Notes: generated by a model from the sequence alone, not told the origin. 64,000 nucleotides of DNA from Jeotgalibaca arthritidis (GCF_011100465.1 NZ_CP049740.1:1976001-2040000), one strand, 5' to 3'. Numbered from the stretch's first letter, positions 44,124 to 53,073 are shown. Program-made: numbers and translations.

Positions 44124-44273
44124 ATGAGATTAAACATTAATTTAGAATGTACTGAATGTAAAGAGCGTAATTATCTTTCTAAGAAAAACAAACGTAACAA
44201 TCCAGATCGTTTGGAATTGAAAAAATATTGCCCACGTGAAAGAAAAGTAACGCTTCACCGTGAAGTAAAATAA
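44124..44273 (+). CDS. rpmG: 50S ribosomal protein L33
   Basis: A 49-residue ribosomal protein. It reads [17 protein letters not shown], then [19 protein letters not shown] and [12 protein letters not shown]. The first CxxC pair is present (CTEC), while the second is reduced to a single Cys (YCPRE), as in other lactic acid bacterial L33 paralogs. It may therefore bind zinc poorly. A GGAGG site precedes the ATG. The gene is monocistronic, between an extended -10 promoter and a terminator. Confidence 0.95.
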   Translation: MRLNINLECTECKERNYLSKKNKRNNPDRLELKKYCPRERKVTLHREVK

Positions 44274-44298
44274 CAACAGGGCTTCCTGTTGTTTTTTT
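44272..44298 (+). terminator. Intrinsic terminator after rpmG
   Basis: AACAACAGG-GCTT-CCTGTTGTT stem plus T run, starting in the rpmG stop codon. Confidence 0.88.
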
Positions 44299-44325
44299 AT
44301 TGCACGAAAGAAAGGGGTTTCTTAG

Positions 44326-44874
44326 GTGGGTAAACAGAAAATCAGGAAAGACACGTTAAACCAATTAAAAAGTTTAGAAGAAGAAAGACGTCTTCAATAC
44401 AATGAAGATTTGCTTCACCAACTCATGCAAACAACAGAGTGGCATGAGGCTGAGTGTATTGCCATTACACTATCCCGACCACCAGAATTAGATACCCAAT
44501 TGGTCATTGAGGCTGCTTGGCAAGTTGGAAAACAGGTTGTTATTCCATATAGTGGTAAAAACCGCTTACTTTCGTTTTTTATTTATGAGCCTACTACTGA
44601 GTTAGAACTGAGCTCATATGGCCTGTTAGAGCCTAAAAACCGCTTAAATCCGATTAATAAAAGTGATATTGATCTTATCATTGTACCGGGTCTTGCCTAT
44701 GCAAGTGAGGGCTACCGTGTGGGATTTGGTGGCGGCTTTTATGATCGTTATTTAGCTGATTATGGTGGGCGTACAATCTCTTTACTCTATCCATTTCAAT
44801 TAAATCGAATAGTAGAAGATGTCGTTGAACCGTTTGATATTGCCGTAGAAAAATTGTTGATTGCTGCCGAATAA
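44326..44874 (+). CDS. 5-formyltetrahydrofolate cyclo-ligase
   Basis: Converts 5-formyl-THF to 5,10-methenyl-THF using ATP, returning stored folate to one-carbon metabolism (YqgN/FAU1 family). The 182-residue protein shows KQKIRKDTLNQLKSL at the N-terminus, ITLSRPPELDTQ, and the signature VPGLAYASEGYRVGFGGGFYDRYL. It starts with GTG. The gene is followed by the rhomboid gene and glucokinase, an arrangement also seen in Bacillus (yqgN-yqgP-yqgQ-glcK), although a yqgQ gene is missing here. Confidence 0.94.
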   Translation: MGKQKIRKDTLNQLKSLEEERRLQYNEDLLHQLMQTTEWHEAECIAITLSRPPELDTQLVIEAAWQVGKQVVIPYSGKNRLLSFFIYEPTTELELSSYGLLEPKNRLNPINKSDIDLIIVPGLAYASEGYRVGFGGGFYDRYLADYGGRTISLLYPFQLNRIVEDVVEPFDIAVEKLLIAAE

Positions 44875-44911
44875 TTTATAATGGAAACATGACTAATCAG
44901 GAGGCAGTATA

Positions 44912-45604
44912 ATGGAAAATTTTAATATTAGAAAAAAATTCCGTAGAAAAAGAGCCGTAATGACCTATCTTTTCTTAGCTATTCAAGTGCTTGCGTTTGT
45001 TTTAATGACCATTTATGGCGGTAGTGAGAACGCTTTTGTTTTATATTTATTTGGTGCTAAAGTAAATGAGGCCATCGCCTTTGGAGAAGTTTGGCGCCTT
45101 ATTACGCCGATTTTCTTACATATTGGTTTTATGCATTTATTAATTAATAGTATTACGCTTTATTTTTTAGGGATTGAATTGGAATTGTTGTATGGTAATC
45201 TGCGGTTTGCGCTGATATATTTGTTAGGCGGCTTGATGGGAAATGCCATGAGTTTTGCCTTTACACCAAATATATCAGCTGGTGCAAGTACATCCTTGTT
45301 TGGCTTGTTTGCGGCAGCGGTTGTATTGGGACGATTGTATCCTTACAATCCGGCTATTCGCAATCTTGCTCAAGGGTTCATGGCGCTGATTATCATTAAT
45401 TTTATTTCTGGCTTAACGAGTTCGTCCATTGATAATTGGGGTCATTTAGGTGGTGCCATTGGTGGAGGTTTAGCGGCTTGTTTTATAATGGCTCCGCGCT
45501 TAGAAGCTGTTGAGCGCTCATTTAGAATAAAAATGTTTGTGGGTTATATCCTTGTAGTTTCAGTATTAATAGCCATCGGATTCTTCCGATATGGCGTGAT
45601 ATAA
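44912..45604 (+). CDS. gluP: Rhomboid-family intramembrane serine protease
   Basis: A 230-residue polytopic membrane protease of the GluP/YqgP type, but without the long N-terminal cytosolic domain and the TPR repeats of the Bacillus protein. The catalytic Ser is in GASTSLFGLF and the catalytic His in NWGHLGGAIGGGLAA. HIGFMHLLINS provides the conserved upstream His and Asn. Six or so membrane helices are visible. Bacillus GluP helps degrade a magnesium transporter with FtsH. The symbol is given by synteny with the folate ligase and glucokinase genes. Confidence 0.9.
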   Translation: MENFNIRKKFRRKRAVMTYLFLAIQVLAFVLMTIYGGSENAFVLYLFGAKVNEAIAFGEVWRLITPIFLHIGFMHLLINSITLYFLGIELELLYGNLRFALIYLLGGLMGNAMSFAFTPNISAGASTSLFGLFAAAVVLGRLYPYNPAIRNLAQGFMALIIINFISGLTSSSIDNWGHLGGAIGGGLAACFIMAPRLEAVERSFRIKMFVGYILVVSVLIAIGFFRYGVI

Positions 45605-45637
45605 TAGATTGAAAAAGACGTTTAGGAGGCGTTGGGT

Positions 45638-46603
45638 TTGTCATTAAAAATTTTGGGAATTGATTTGGGTGGAACATCAGTAAAACTTGCTATTTTAACA
45701 AGTGAAGGGGACATTCAACAGAAGTGGAGTATTGCAACCGATATATTAGATGGAGGCAAGCAAATTGTTCCAGATATTATTGCATCCATTAACCATCATT
45801 TAGACCTTTATCAACTAACGAAAGATGATTTTAGTGGTATTGGTATGGGTTCTCCAGGCGCAGTTGACGGTGATAAAAAAACAGTCACAGGTGCGTTCAA
45901 CTTAAACTGGAAAGAGACGCAAGAAGTTGGGAAACAAATTGAAGAAGCACTCGGCTTACCGTTTTATATTGATAACGATGCCAACGTTGCGGCTTTAGGT
46001 GAAAAGTGGAAAGGCGCAGGGGCAGATGATCCAGATGTTGTTTTTGTCACACTTGGAACAGGAGTTGGTGGTGGAATTGTTCTGAATGATCAATTGATTC
46101 ATGGGACAGCCGGGTCAGCAGGTGAAATTGGTCATATGACCATTGAACCGCATGGCTTTGATTGTACGTGTGGGAAAAAAGGTTGTTTAGAAACAGTGGC
46201 ATCAGCTTCCGGCGTTATCAATTTAACACGCCAGTTCTCTGAAAATTATGCAGGAGAGTCTCAATTAAAAGTTTTAATTGATGATGGTGAAGACATTACT
46301 TCGAAAATGGTCTTTGACTTTGCAAAAGAAAACGATGCATTAGCAGTCATGGTTGTTGACAAATTTGCCTTTTATTTAGGTCTAGCATGTAGCCACTTAG
46401 GAAACAGCTTGAACCCTAAATATATTATTATTGGTGGCGGTGTTTCAAATGCGGGCGACTTCTTAATTGATAAGGTGAAGAAAAACTTTGAAGAATTTAC
46501 TTTCCCGAATGTTCGCCAAACAACTAAGATTAAGTTAGCTGAACTTGGAAATGATGCAGGTGTTATTGGAGCAGGCTACCTTGTAAAAGCAGATCAAAAC
46601 TAA
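45638..46603 (+). CDS. glcK: ROK-family glucokinase
   Basis: Phosphorylates glucose for glycolysis and the pentose phosphate route. The 321-residue protein starts with the ATP-binding ILGIDLGGTSVKLA and has the GEIGHMTIEP substrate motif. The zinc-binding ROK signature is CTCGKKGCLE. A TTG 6 nt upstream sits only 2 nt from the AGGAGG site, so the second TTG (8 nt away) is preferred, giving MSLKILGIDLGG. An extended -10 box (TGATATAAT) overlaps the end of gluP and may provide extra transcription. Confidence 0.94.
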   Translation: MSLKILGIDLGGTSVKLAILTSEGDIQQKWSIATDILDGGKQIVPDIIASINHHLDLYQLTKDDFSGIGMGSPGAVDGDKKTVTGAFNLNWKETQEVGKQIEEALGLPFYIDNDANVAALGEKWKGAGADDPDVVFVTLGTGVGGGIVLNDQLIHGTAGSAGEIGHMTIEPHGFDCTCGKKGCLETVASASGVINLTRQFSENYAGESQLKVLIDDGEDITSKMVFDFAKENDALAVMVVDKFAFYLGLACSHLGNSLNPKYIIIGGGVSNAGDFLIDKVKKNFEEFTFPNVRQTTKIKLAELGNDAGVIGAGYLVKADQN

Positions 46604-46735
46604 GATAAAAAATGGCTAGGATTATTGTCCTAGCTATTTTTAATTGTTAGCGCATATGAAAAGGTATAGAAAAAAAGCCTTTTATTGTGTAAAATGAGAA
46701 GGTATATTGATAGACAGAAAGGACTAGAACAGATT

Positions 46736-47137
46736 ATGACGGGTTTAGATATTTTTTCAATCATTGTATGGGGTGGTTTAGTAGTTTATGCCATCTATTG
46801 GTTATACCGTTTTATCGAAAGAAAAAACGCAGCAACAGTTTTAACACCGGAAGAATTCCGCAAAGATATGCGTAAAGTTCAGATCGTTGACGTAAGAGAA
46901 CGACCAGAATTTGAAGCAGGCCATATTTTAGGTGCAAGAAGTATTGCATTTACGCAATTCAAAGAGCGTTACTTAGAAATTCGTAAGGACCAACCAGTAT
47001 ACCTATATGATCAACGTACTGCCTTAAGCGGACGTGCTGCTGCTCTTCTTAAGAAAAATGGTTACGATAAAGACCGTATTTTTATTCTTAAAGGCGGCTA
47101 TGATAACTGGGACGGAAAAATTAAAAAAGGTAATTAA
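46736..47137 (+). CDS. Membrane-anchored rhodanese-like protein, Cys replaced by Asp
   Basis: A 133-residue protein with one N-terminal membrane helix (IFSIIVWGGLVVYAIYWLY) and a rhodanese domain. EFRKDMRKVQIVDVRERPEFEAGHI, then ARSIAFTQF and FILKGGYDNW are typical. In active sulfurtransferases of the YqhL type the loop begins with a catalytic Cys (YCQ); here it reads YDQRTALSGRAA, so thiosulfate sulfurtransferase activity is unlikely. The ATG chosen is the first Met ahead of the membrane helix; ribosome-binding-site spacing is long (12 nt). It follows glcK as in Bacillus. Confidence 0.88.
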   Translation: MTGLDIFSIIVWGGLVVYAIYWLYRFIERKNAATVLTPEEFRKDMRKVQIVDVRERPEFEAGHILGARSIAFTQFKERYLEIRKDQPVYLYDQRTALSGRAAALLKKNGYDKDRIFILKGGYDNWDGKIKKGN

Positions 47138-47166
47138 AAAAAGGTTAGCTGAAGAGCTAACCTTTT
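47138..47166. terminator. Bidirectional terminator after the rhodanese-like gene
   Basis: AAAGGTTAGCT-GAAG-AGCTAACCTTT stem, flanked by A run and T run. It also serves the small minus-strand gene. Confidence 0.9.
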
Positions 47167-47179
47167 TGTGCGATTTTTA

Positions 47180-47308
47180 TTATAAATTGACGAATAGGGA
47201 ATATAGAACTGAAAGAAGTGCACTTCCGACCATTGCAAATAGCATAACCCAAATAACAATTTTTGCCATTCTACTTTGTTTAGAAGCTGTTTTTATTTTT
47301 TTACTCAC
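47180..47308 (-). CDS. DUF4044-type micro-protein
   Basis: A 42-residue minus-strand gene. It starts with GTG 6 nt behind a clear AAAGGTGGG site. The product has a basic N-terminus (MSKKIKTASKQSRMAK) and one membrane helix (IVIWVMLFAMVGSALLSVLY), ending SLFVNL. Size and pattern fit the DUF4044 family of small membrane proteins common in Lactobacillales, whose function is unknown. It ends just before a bidirectional terminator, which supports its being a real gene. Confidence 0.75.
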   Translation of the reverse strand: MSKKIKTASKQSRMAKIVIWVMLFAMVGSALLSVLYSLFVNL

Positions 47309-47492
47309 AATTTACCCACCTTTTTGCTAGAATTCCTCTGTAGTTTACAATAATATTGCGTAAATGTAAATGTTTTCCAGTCAGATCTCATGATTATTCA
47401 ATTTTATATGAAAGTATCCTTTCCATTTTCTTTATTTTTTGATAGGATTATCCTTATAGTATTATGTGTTTAATATGAAGGGAGCATTAAAT

Positions 47493-48923
47493 ATGTCTAA
47501 ACAACAAATCGGGGTTGTAGGGATGGCCGTAATGGGCAAGAACTTAGCTCTTAATATCGAAAGCAGAGGTTATTCTGTTTCTATCTTTAACCGTACGGCA
47601 TCAAAAACAGAGGCTGTCATTGCTGAACATTCTGACAAACAATTAGTTCCAACTTATACAATAGAAGAATTCGTAGATTCATTAGAAAAACCAAGACGTA
47701 TCCTATTAATGGTACAGGCTGGGGCAGCAACTGACAAAACGATTCAATCCTTACTACCTCACCTGGATAAGGGTGATGTGTTAATTGATGGTGGAAATAC
47801 CTTCTATCAAGAAACGATTCGTCGTAATAAAGAGTTAGAAAACTCAGGCGTTAACTTTATTGGAACAGGTGTATCTGGTGGAGAAGAGGGAGCGTTAAAA
47901 GGTCCTTCAATTATGCCTGGTGGACAAAAAGAAGCATATGAATTAGTTGCTCCAATCTTAGAACAAATCTCTGCAAAAGCAGAAGATGGCACACCATGTG
48001 TTGCTTATATTGGTAGTGATGGTGCAGGGCACTACGTGAAGATGGTTCATAATGGTATCGAATACGGTGATATGCAGTTAATCGCAGAATCATATGATTT
48101 GATGCGTCATTACCTGAACATGTCTGTAGAAGAAATTGCTGCAGTCTTTAAAGAGTGGAACGAAGGCGAGCTTGACAGCTACTTGATTGATATTACCGCT
48201 GATATTCTAACAAAATATGACCCAGAAACTGGCAAACCAATGATTGATATTATTGTCGATCGTGCGGGTAATAAAGGAACTGGAAAATGGACATCGCAAA
48301 GTGCGCTTGACTTAGGTGTTCCACTACCACTTATTACAGAATCTGTTTTTGCTCGTTTCATCTCTGCTCTAAAAACAGAGCGTGTTGAAGCAAGCAAAAT
48401 TTTACCTGAAGTAACTGTTGCAACAGGAGATATTGATAAAGCAGCATTCTTAGAAGATATTCGCAAAGCTCTTTACTTCAGTAAAATTATGAGCTATGCG
48501 CAAGGATTCTCTCAAATGCGTATAGCAAGTGAAGAAAATAATTGGGACCTTAATTATGGTGAAATTGCTAAAATTTGGAGAGCTGGCTGTATCATCCGTG
48601 CTCGTTTCCTACAAAATATTACTGATGCGTATGAAAAAAATGCTGGCTTGAAAAACTTGCTTCTTGATGAGTATTTCACAGCGATTACGAAAGACTATCA
48701 AGCATCTGTTCGTAAAGTTGTTTCGACAGCAATCCTTTCTGGACTACCAGTTCCATCGTTAGCATCTGCCGTTGCTTACTTTGATTCTTATCGTGCAGAA
48801 ACATTGCCTGCTAATATTATTCAAGCTCAACGTGATTACTTTGGTGCGCATACTTATGAACGTACCGACAAAGAAGGCTCATATCACTTCGAATGGGATA
48901 GTGAAGTCGAAGTTCCTCAATAG
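47493..48923 (+). CDS. gnd: 6-phosphogluconate dehydrogenase, NADP-dependent, decarboxylating
   Basis: Third enzyme of the oxidative pentose phosphate pathway, giving ribulose 5-phosphate, CO2 and NADPH. The 476-residue protein has the N-terminal Rossmann motif [22 protein letters not shown] with NRT for [25 protein letters not shown] and the catalytic [18 protein letters not shown] follow, then [18 protein letters not shown]. An in-frame ATG 27 nt upstream was rejected because GAAGGGAG lies between it and the chosen ATG. It stands alone. Confidence 0.96.
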   Translation: MSKQQIGVVGMAVMGKNLALNIESRGYSVSIFNRTASKTEAVIAEHSDKQLVPTYTIEEFVDSLEKPRRILLMVQAGAATDKTIQSLLPHLDKGDVLIDGGNTFYQETIRRNKELENSGVNFIGTGVSGGEEGALKGPSIMPGGQKEAYELVAPILEQISAKAEDGTPCVAYIGSDGAGHYVKMVHNGIEYGDMQLIAESYDLMRHYLNMSVEEIAAVFKEWNEGELDSYLIDITADILTKYDPETGKPMIDIIVDRAGNKGTGKWTSQSALDLGVPLPLITESVFARFISALKTERVEASKILPEVTVATGDIDKAAFLEDIRKALYFSKIMSYAQGFSQMRIASEENNWDLNYGEIAKIWRAGCIIRARFLQNITDAYEKNAGLKNLLLDEYFTAITKDYQASVRKVVSTAILSGLPVPSLASAVAYFDSYRAETLPANIIQAQRDYFGAHTYERTDKEGSYHFEWDSEVEVPQ

Positions 48924-48933
48924 AAACAATCAA

Positions 48934-48965
48934 TCAGGCAGCAGATAGCTTGGCTATCTGCTGTC
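48934..48965 (+). terminator. Hairpin after gnd, probable terminator
   Basis: GGCAGCAGATAGC-TTG-GCTATCTGCTGTC strong stem, but only a short T-rich tail (CATTTATG). Confidence 0.6.
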
Positions 48966-49052
48966 ATTTATGTGTAAAAGTTAAAAAAATAAACATTTTT
49001 ACGTATTCAAAGCAAAAAACTAGCGATTTGGATGCGCTTTTTGTGATTGATA

Positions 49053-49061
49053 TGTTAGAAT
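49053..49061 (+). promoter_or_regulatory. Extended -10 promoter for the two-component system
   Basis: TGT-TAGAAT extended -10 element without a recognisable -35 box. Further AT-rich TATAAT-like sequences lie closer to the gene. Confidence 0.4.
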
Positions 49062-49122
49062 GAAACTAGAATTTTATTATAAAAATATAATGTTTCATAT
49101 AATGGAATAAAGGGTGAATACA

Positions 49123-49833
49123 ATGGAAATAAATGAAAAGCAACGTATTTTAATCATTGAAGATGAAAAGAATCTTGCTCGTTTTATTGAATTAGAGTTA
49201 AAGCATGAAGGTTATGAGACAGAAATTTGTTATAACGGTCGTACTGGTTTAGAGGCTGCGCTAAATTCAGATTGGGATTTAATCCTGCTAGATTTAATGT
49301 TGCCTGAGCTAAACGGTATTGAAGTTTGCCGTCGCTTGAGACCAACTAAAAATGTACCGATTATTATTATGACTGCTCGTGATTCTGTAATTGACCGCGT
49401 ATCTGGTTTAGATCATGGGGCTGATGACTATATTGTAAAACCATTTGCAATCGAAGAGTTATTGGCACGTATCCGGGCTTTACTACGTCGTATTGACATT
49501 GAAGAAGAACAAAGAAAAGTAAAACAAACCACTGTTACTTACCGCGATTTAGTTATTGAAAAAGAAAATCGTATTGTTCGTCGTGATGATGAGCCAATCG
49601 AACTAACAAAACGTGAATATGAATTGTTATTGATCTTGATGGAAAATGTCAATGTCGTTTTATCCCGTGATGTTTTATTAAACAAAGTCTGGGGTTATAA
49701 GTCTGAAGTTGAGACAAATGTTGTTGATGTTTATATTCGTTATCTGAGAAATAAAATTGATGTTCCAGGTAAAGATAGCTATATTCAAACGGTTCGTGGT
49801 ACAGGCTACGTGATGCGTTCATTAAATTCATGA
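49123..49833 (+). CDS. OmpR-family response regulator (ArlR/CsrR/LisR group)
   Basis: DNA-binding response regulator of 236 residues. The receiver domain has the acidic pair in IIEDEKN, the phospho-accepting Asp in LILLDLMLPELNG, the Thr/Ser switch in MTARDS and the Lys in IVKPFA. A winged-helix DNA-binding domain follows with IELTKREYELLLILMEN and VVDVYIRYLRNKID, and ends in TVRGTGYVMR. The in-frame GTG 9 nt upstream overlaps the AAGGGTG site, so the ATG was used. It is followed by its histidine kinase. Family members control stress tolerance, surface factors or virulence. Confidence 0.92.
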   Translation: MEINEKQRILIIEDEKNLARFIELELKHEGYETEICYNGRTGLEAALNSDWDLILLDLMLPELNGIEVCRRLRPTKNVPIIIMTARDSVIDRVSGLDHGADDYIVKPFAIEELLARIRALLRRIDIEEEQRKVKQTTVTYRDLVIEKENRIVRRDDEPIELTKREYELLLILMENVNVVLSRDVLLNKVWGYKSEVETNVVDVYIRYLRNKIDVPGKDSYIQTVRGTGYVMRSLNS

Positions 49834-49846
49834 TAGGATGACGACT

Positions 49847-51343
49847 ATGCCGTATAGAAAGAAAGTGACAACAACGTCCGTTCGCTGGAAATGGGGCTTA
49901 CGGTTGACGATTGCTTTCATTACATTGTTTTTGTTTACATCTTTATTTGTTTTAAATAAGATTCACGAAGAATTGTTTGAAAGAGAACGTCAGTATGCTG
50001 GAGAATTAGTCACGTCAGTTTCTGAAACTCTTAGTCAGTTTGAGACCACCTTGACGGAGAACAATGTCACTAGTTTAATGGAAAAGGTTTCGGCCTCTAC
50101 GACAACTAAGGGTGTTTTGAAGATTGACAATGTTCCTTTTCTCGACGAATTAGAAAATCGAGGTATTACCATTCGCGTCTTTAGTCCAGAGGGTAGTTTA
50201 CTCTATGAATCAAGACGAACCAATACGAACTATCAACGGGTATCTGGTTTTTATCTTAACCAAACCAAGCTCAATAATCGCGACGCCTTTATTGGTGGCG
50301 ATACAATCGTTACCAAACAAGACTCAAAATTGTTAGGCTATGTCCAAATTATGTTCCGTCTGACGCAATATCATAATCTGGTTGCCAAAAATAATAAGGA
50401 TGTCTTCTTATTTATGGTAGTCGGTATGTTGATTTGTATGTTGTTGGGATATGGTTTTGCTCAGTATTTCTTCCGTCCAATCAAACATATGGTTGATACG
50501 ATGAATGATATTACTGAAGATACGCTGTCACAATCTCGAATTGTTGTCAAATCAACGAATGCTGAAGATGAGTTAACTGATTTGTCTGAGAAAATTAATG
50601 ACTTGTTGGACAAAATGGCCTTATATGTTCGTCAGCAAAAGCAATTCGTAGAAGATGTCTCTCACGAACTAAGGACACCAACTGCCATAGTAGAAGGACA
50701 TTTAAAATTATTGAACCGTTGGGGTAAAGATGATCCCCAAGTTCTTGATGAATCACTATCGGCATCGCTAAATGAGATCACGAGGATGAAAACTCTCGTT
50801 CAAGAAATGCTGGATCTTTCAAGAGCCGAGCAAGTTCAAATGCATTACAAAAATGAAATTACGCCAATCAGAGAAGTGGTTGAGCAAGTTTTCCATAACT
50901 TTGATATGTTATACGAAAATTTTTCGTTTTTCTTTGATGACGATTTAGATGAAGAGCGATATATCAATATTTATCGCAATCATTTAGAACAGATTCTGGT
51001 TATTTTATTAGATAATGCCGTTAAATACTCAACTAACCGTAAGGAAATTCATATTTCTGTATCCGAGACATTGTCGCGTGTCCAAATTGCCATTCAAGAT
51101 TTTGGTGAAGGAATGTCACAAGAAGATCAACAACGCATCTTTAATCGTTTTTACCGCGTTGATAAGGCTCGATCTCGTGAAAAGGGCGGCCATGGATTAG
51201 GACTTTCGATTGCTAAGGAGCTTTTAGAAGGTTATAAGGGTGACATTTCAGTAGAGAGTGTGTTAGGACATGGAACGGTCTTTAGAATCCAACTCCCATT
51301 TATCGTTGATTATAAAGTTGAAGATGAAGTCGATGATGACTAA
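49847..51343 (+). CDS. Sensor histidine kinase (ArlS/CsrS/LisK group)
   Basis: Membrane histidine kinase, 498 residues. The first membrane helix (LTIAFITLFLFTSLFVL) and second (VFLFMVVGMLICMLLGYGFA, about residue 190) enclose an extracellular sensor of about 150 residues. A HAMP domain, a HisKA domain with the phospho-His in FVEDVSHELRTP and an HATPase domain (ILLDNAVKYS, DFGEGMS, GGHGLGLSIAKEL) follow. An ATG 9 nt upstream is part of the AGGATGA site. The gene starts 13 nt after the response regulator. Its signal is unknown. Confidence 0.92.
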   Translation: MPYRKKVTTTSVRWKWGLRLTIAFITLFLFTSLFVLNKIHEELFERERQYAGELVTSVSETLSQFETTLTENNVTSLMEKVSASTTTKGVLKIDNVPFLDELENRGITIRVFSPEGSLLYESRRTNTNYQRVSGFYLNQTKLNNRDAFIGGDTIVTKQDSKLLGYVQIMFRLTQYHNLVAKNNKDVFLFMVVGMLICMLLGYGFAQYFFRPIKHMVDTMNDITEDTLSQSRIVVKSTNAEDELTDLSEKINDLLDKMALYVRQQKQFVEDVSHELRTPTAIVEGHLKLLNRWGKDDPQVLDESLSASLNEITRMKTLVQEMLDLSRAEQVQMHYKNEITPIREVVEQVFHNFDMLYENFSFFFDDDLDEERYINIYRNHLEQILVILLDNAVKYSTNRKEIHISVSETLSRVQIAIQDFGEGMSQEDQQRIFNRFYRVDKARSREKGGHGLGLSIAKELLEGYKGDISVESVLGHGTVFRIQLPFIVDYKVEDEVDDD

Positions 51344-51390
51344 ACGTAAAAAGCTGCTGAATCTATGATTCAGCAGCTTTTTACGTTTAG
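51340..51390. terminator. Bidirectional terminator shared by the kinase gene and yidC
   Basis: A perfect 24-bp stem (CTAAACGTAAAAAGCTGCTGAATC with its complement) around TAT. The stop codons of both convergent genes lie inside the stem. Confidence 0.93.
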
Positions 51391-52325
51391 TCACGTTTAT
51401 TTTGTTGTTTACCAGCATTTCTACCAGATGATTTTTTCGAAAGTTGTTGAGCAGCTGTTAATGTCTTAACTGGTTTTTTATCAGCTGGCGACACAACTTT
51501 TGCTTGTTTGATTGGTTTTTTAATTGGATTTCTCTTAATTTCTTCCTCAACCTCTGCTTTAACGCGAGGTTTAATCAAACTATTTTGGATAAGCGTTTGA
51601 GCAACTGCGAAGATACCGCCTGCAAGCCAATAAAGAGCTAAACCTGCTGGTGATGACCATGAGAAGAACAGAATCATCAATGGGTTCATCAGCATCATTG
51701 ACTTCATTTGACCACGTGTTTCCTCTGGCATTCCAAGCATAGATACATAACCTTGTCCAAAATAAGCAACACCAGCTAGAATAGCGAGCAAAATACTTGG
51801 TGATCCTAGGTTAATACCGAAGAACGTACTCTCAGAAATTTGAGGGGTTAAGTTAACGGCTTGATACATAGCAGTAAAGATTGGCATCTGAATTAAAATC
51901 GGTAAACAGCCAACTCCACCAGTCATACTGATGTTATTCTCTTTATATAGAGCCATCATCTCTTGTGAAACAGCATTTTTTTCTTCCGGTGTGGCAGCTT
52001 CCTTTTGACGACGTTGGATGTCTTCAAGTTCAGGTTTAATGTAACGCATTTTTTCTTGTTGAACCATGGACTTTTTAATTTGGTTAAAGTTCAATGGCAT
52101 AATGATAACGCGTACGATAATGGTGATTAAAATAATAGCCAAGCCATAATTACCACTAAACAATTCAGCTAACCAGACAATTAATTGTCCTGTTGGAACA
52201 ACCATATACTCATAGATAAAACCAGTTGGGTTTCTATTATCATCATACTGCATGCATCCTGATAAGAAAGTCAGAACTGCCAGCATTTCTGCTGAGAATA
52301 GAAGTGTTTTCTTGTTTAATTTCAT
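51387..52325 (-). CDS. yidC: Membrane protein insertase YidC/OxaA (lipoprotein type)
   Basis: Inserts and folds membrane proteins, alone or with SecYEG. The 312-residue protein has a lipoprotein signal with lipobox FLSGC (Cys24), five membrane helices including GLAIILITIIVRVIIMPLNF with the functional Arg in the groove, and GVGCLPILIQMPIFTAMYQAV. The C-terminal tail is very basic (PIKKPIKQAKV, SGRNAGKQQNKR), suited to ribosome contact. It is downstream of the acylphosphatase gene but has its own promoter. Confidence 0.95.
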   Translation of the reverse strand: MKLNKKTLLFSAEMLAVLTFLSGCMQYDDNRNPTGFIYEYMVVPTGQLIVWLAELFSGNYGLAIILITIIVRVIIMPLNFNQIKKSMVQQEKMRYIKPELEDIQRRQKEAATPEEKNAVSQEMMALYKENNISMTGGVGCLPILIQMPIFTAMYQAVNLTPQISESTFFGINLGSPSILLAILAGVAYFGQGYVSMLGMPEETRGQMKSMMLMNPLMILFFSWSSPAGLALYWLAGGIFAVAQTLIQNSLIKPRVKAEVEEEIKRNPIKKPIKQAKVVSPADKKPVKTLTAAQQLSKKSSGRNAGKQQNKRD

Positions 52326-52361
52326 GTCAACATTCCTTTGTTAAAAATTCATATGTTACTA

Positions 52362-52390
52362 ACTATACAGGAGTAAAGGGGTTATTTCAA
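52362..52390 (-). promoter_or_regulatory. Promoter of yidC
   Basis: On the minus strand TTGAAA and TATAGT are separated by 17 nt. The -35 box overlaps the acylphosphatase stop codon. Confidence 0.75.
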
Positions 52391-52662
52391 TTGGTTATTT
52401 TGAAGCTTATGAAATTATCAAGCTTTTCAGAGTCAGTGATGTCAATTGTTTCGACTTTAGAGAAAGGGGTAGGGTTGTTTTTTAACTTAGTAATAAAGCG
52501 TTCCATTTGCTCATCAGATCCTTGAGCTTCAATGTAAACAGAGCCATCGTCTTGATTAGCAACTGTTCCCTTAATTTCAAGCTCATCTGCGAGCTGCTTG
52601 GTGACATAACGGAAGCCGACACCTTGCACGCGTCCTTTAACAACTATAATCTTTTTTTTCAT
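52387..52662 (-). CDS. acyP: Acylphosphatase
   Basis: Hydrolyses acyl phosphates such as acetyl- or carbamoyl-phosphate. The 91-residue protein shows the signature VKGRVQGVGFRYVTKQLADEL with the phosphate-binding Arg, and the catalytic Asn in GTVANQDDGSVYIEAQG. In many lactic acid bacteria it is adjacent to yidC, as here. The ribosome-binding site is AGAGGTG, and a good promoter lies upstream. Confidence 0.95.
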   Translation of the reverse strand: MKKKIIVVKGRVQGVGFRYVTKQLADELEIKGTVANQDDGSVYIEAQGSDEQMERFITKLKNNPTPFSKVETIDITDSEKLDNFISFKITN

Positions 52663-52721
52663 TTCAAAACACCTCTCGAATCGTAATGTTTCACTAATAC
52701 TGTTCTTTTTGTTATATTTTT

Positions 52722-52750
52722 AGTGTACAGATTGGATACCGTCCAGTCAA
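52722..52750 (-). promoter_or_regulatory. Promoter of acyP
   Basis: On the minus strand TTGACT and TACACT with 17-nt spacing, about 60 nt from the start codon. Confidence 0.7.
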
Positions 52751-52782
52751 TTTTAAAGTGAAGCGAAAAGAGAGGGACAGTC

Positions 52783-53073
52783 ATGTATCAGATTTTTTTT
52801 ACAGAAGGCGAATATGAACCGTGGTGGTTTTTTGAAGATTGGCAGTCTTTAATCATAAAGAAAATTGATTATCCTGATTTAAATGATGCTAAGATTGCTT
52901 ATAGAGAGTTTACACAGGAGTTAGCAAATCGGTATCCCTATCAAAAGGAGAAAGAGCCCTATTTAGCTGCCTACTGGTGCGAAGAAGAAATGGTTTATTG
53001 TGAGTCTTGCGAAGATGACATCCAATTGTTCCACGGTGTTATGTTGCTGAGAGATGAAAAAGTTTTAGAATAA
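52783..53073 (+). CDS. DUF1033 family protein
   Basis: A 96-residue acidic protein rich in W, Y and E. It starts with MYQIFFTEGEYEPWWFFEDW and contains EFTQELANRYPYQ, then EPYLAAYWCEEEMVYCESCEDDIQLFHGVMLL. These features match the DUF1033 family, whose function is unknown. Three Cys residues (C66, C74 and C77) lie close together. It is monocistronic with a good AGAGAGGG site and its own terminator. Confidence 0.85.
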   Translation: MYQIFFTEGEYEPWWFFEDWQSLIIKKIDYPDLNDAKIAYREFTQELANRYPYQKEKEPYLAAYWCEEEMVYCESCEDDIQLFHGVMLLRDEKVLE

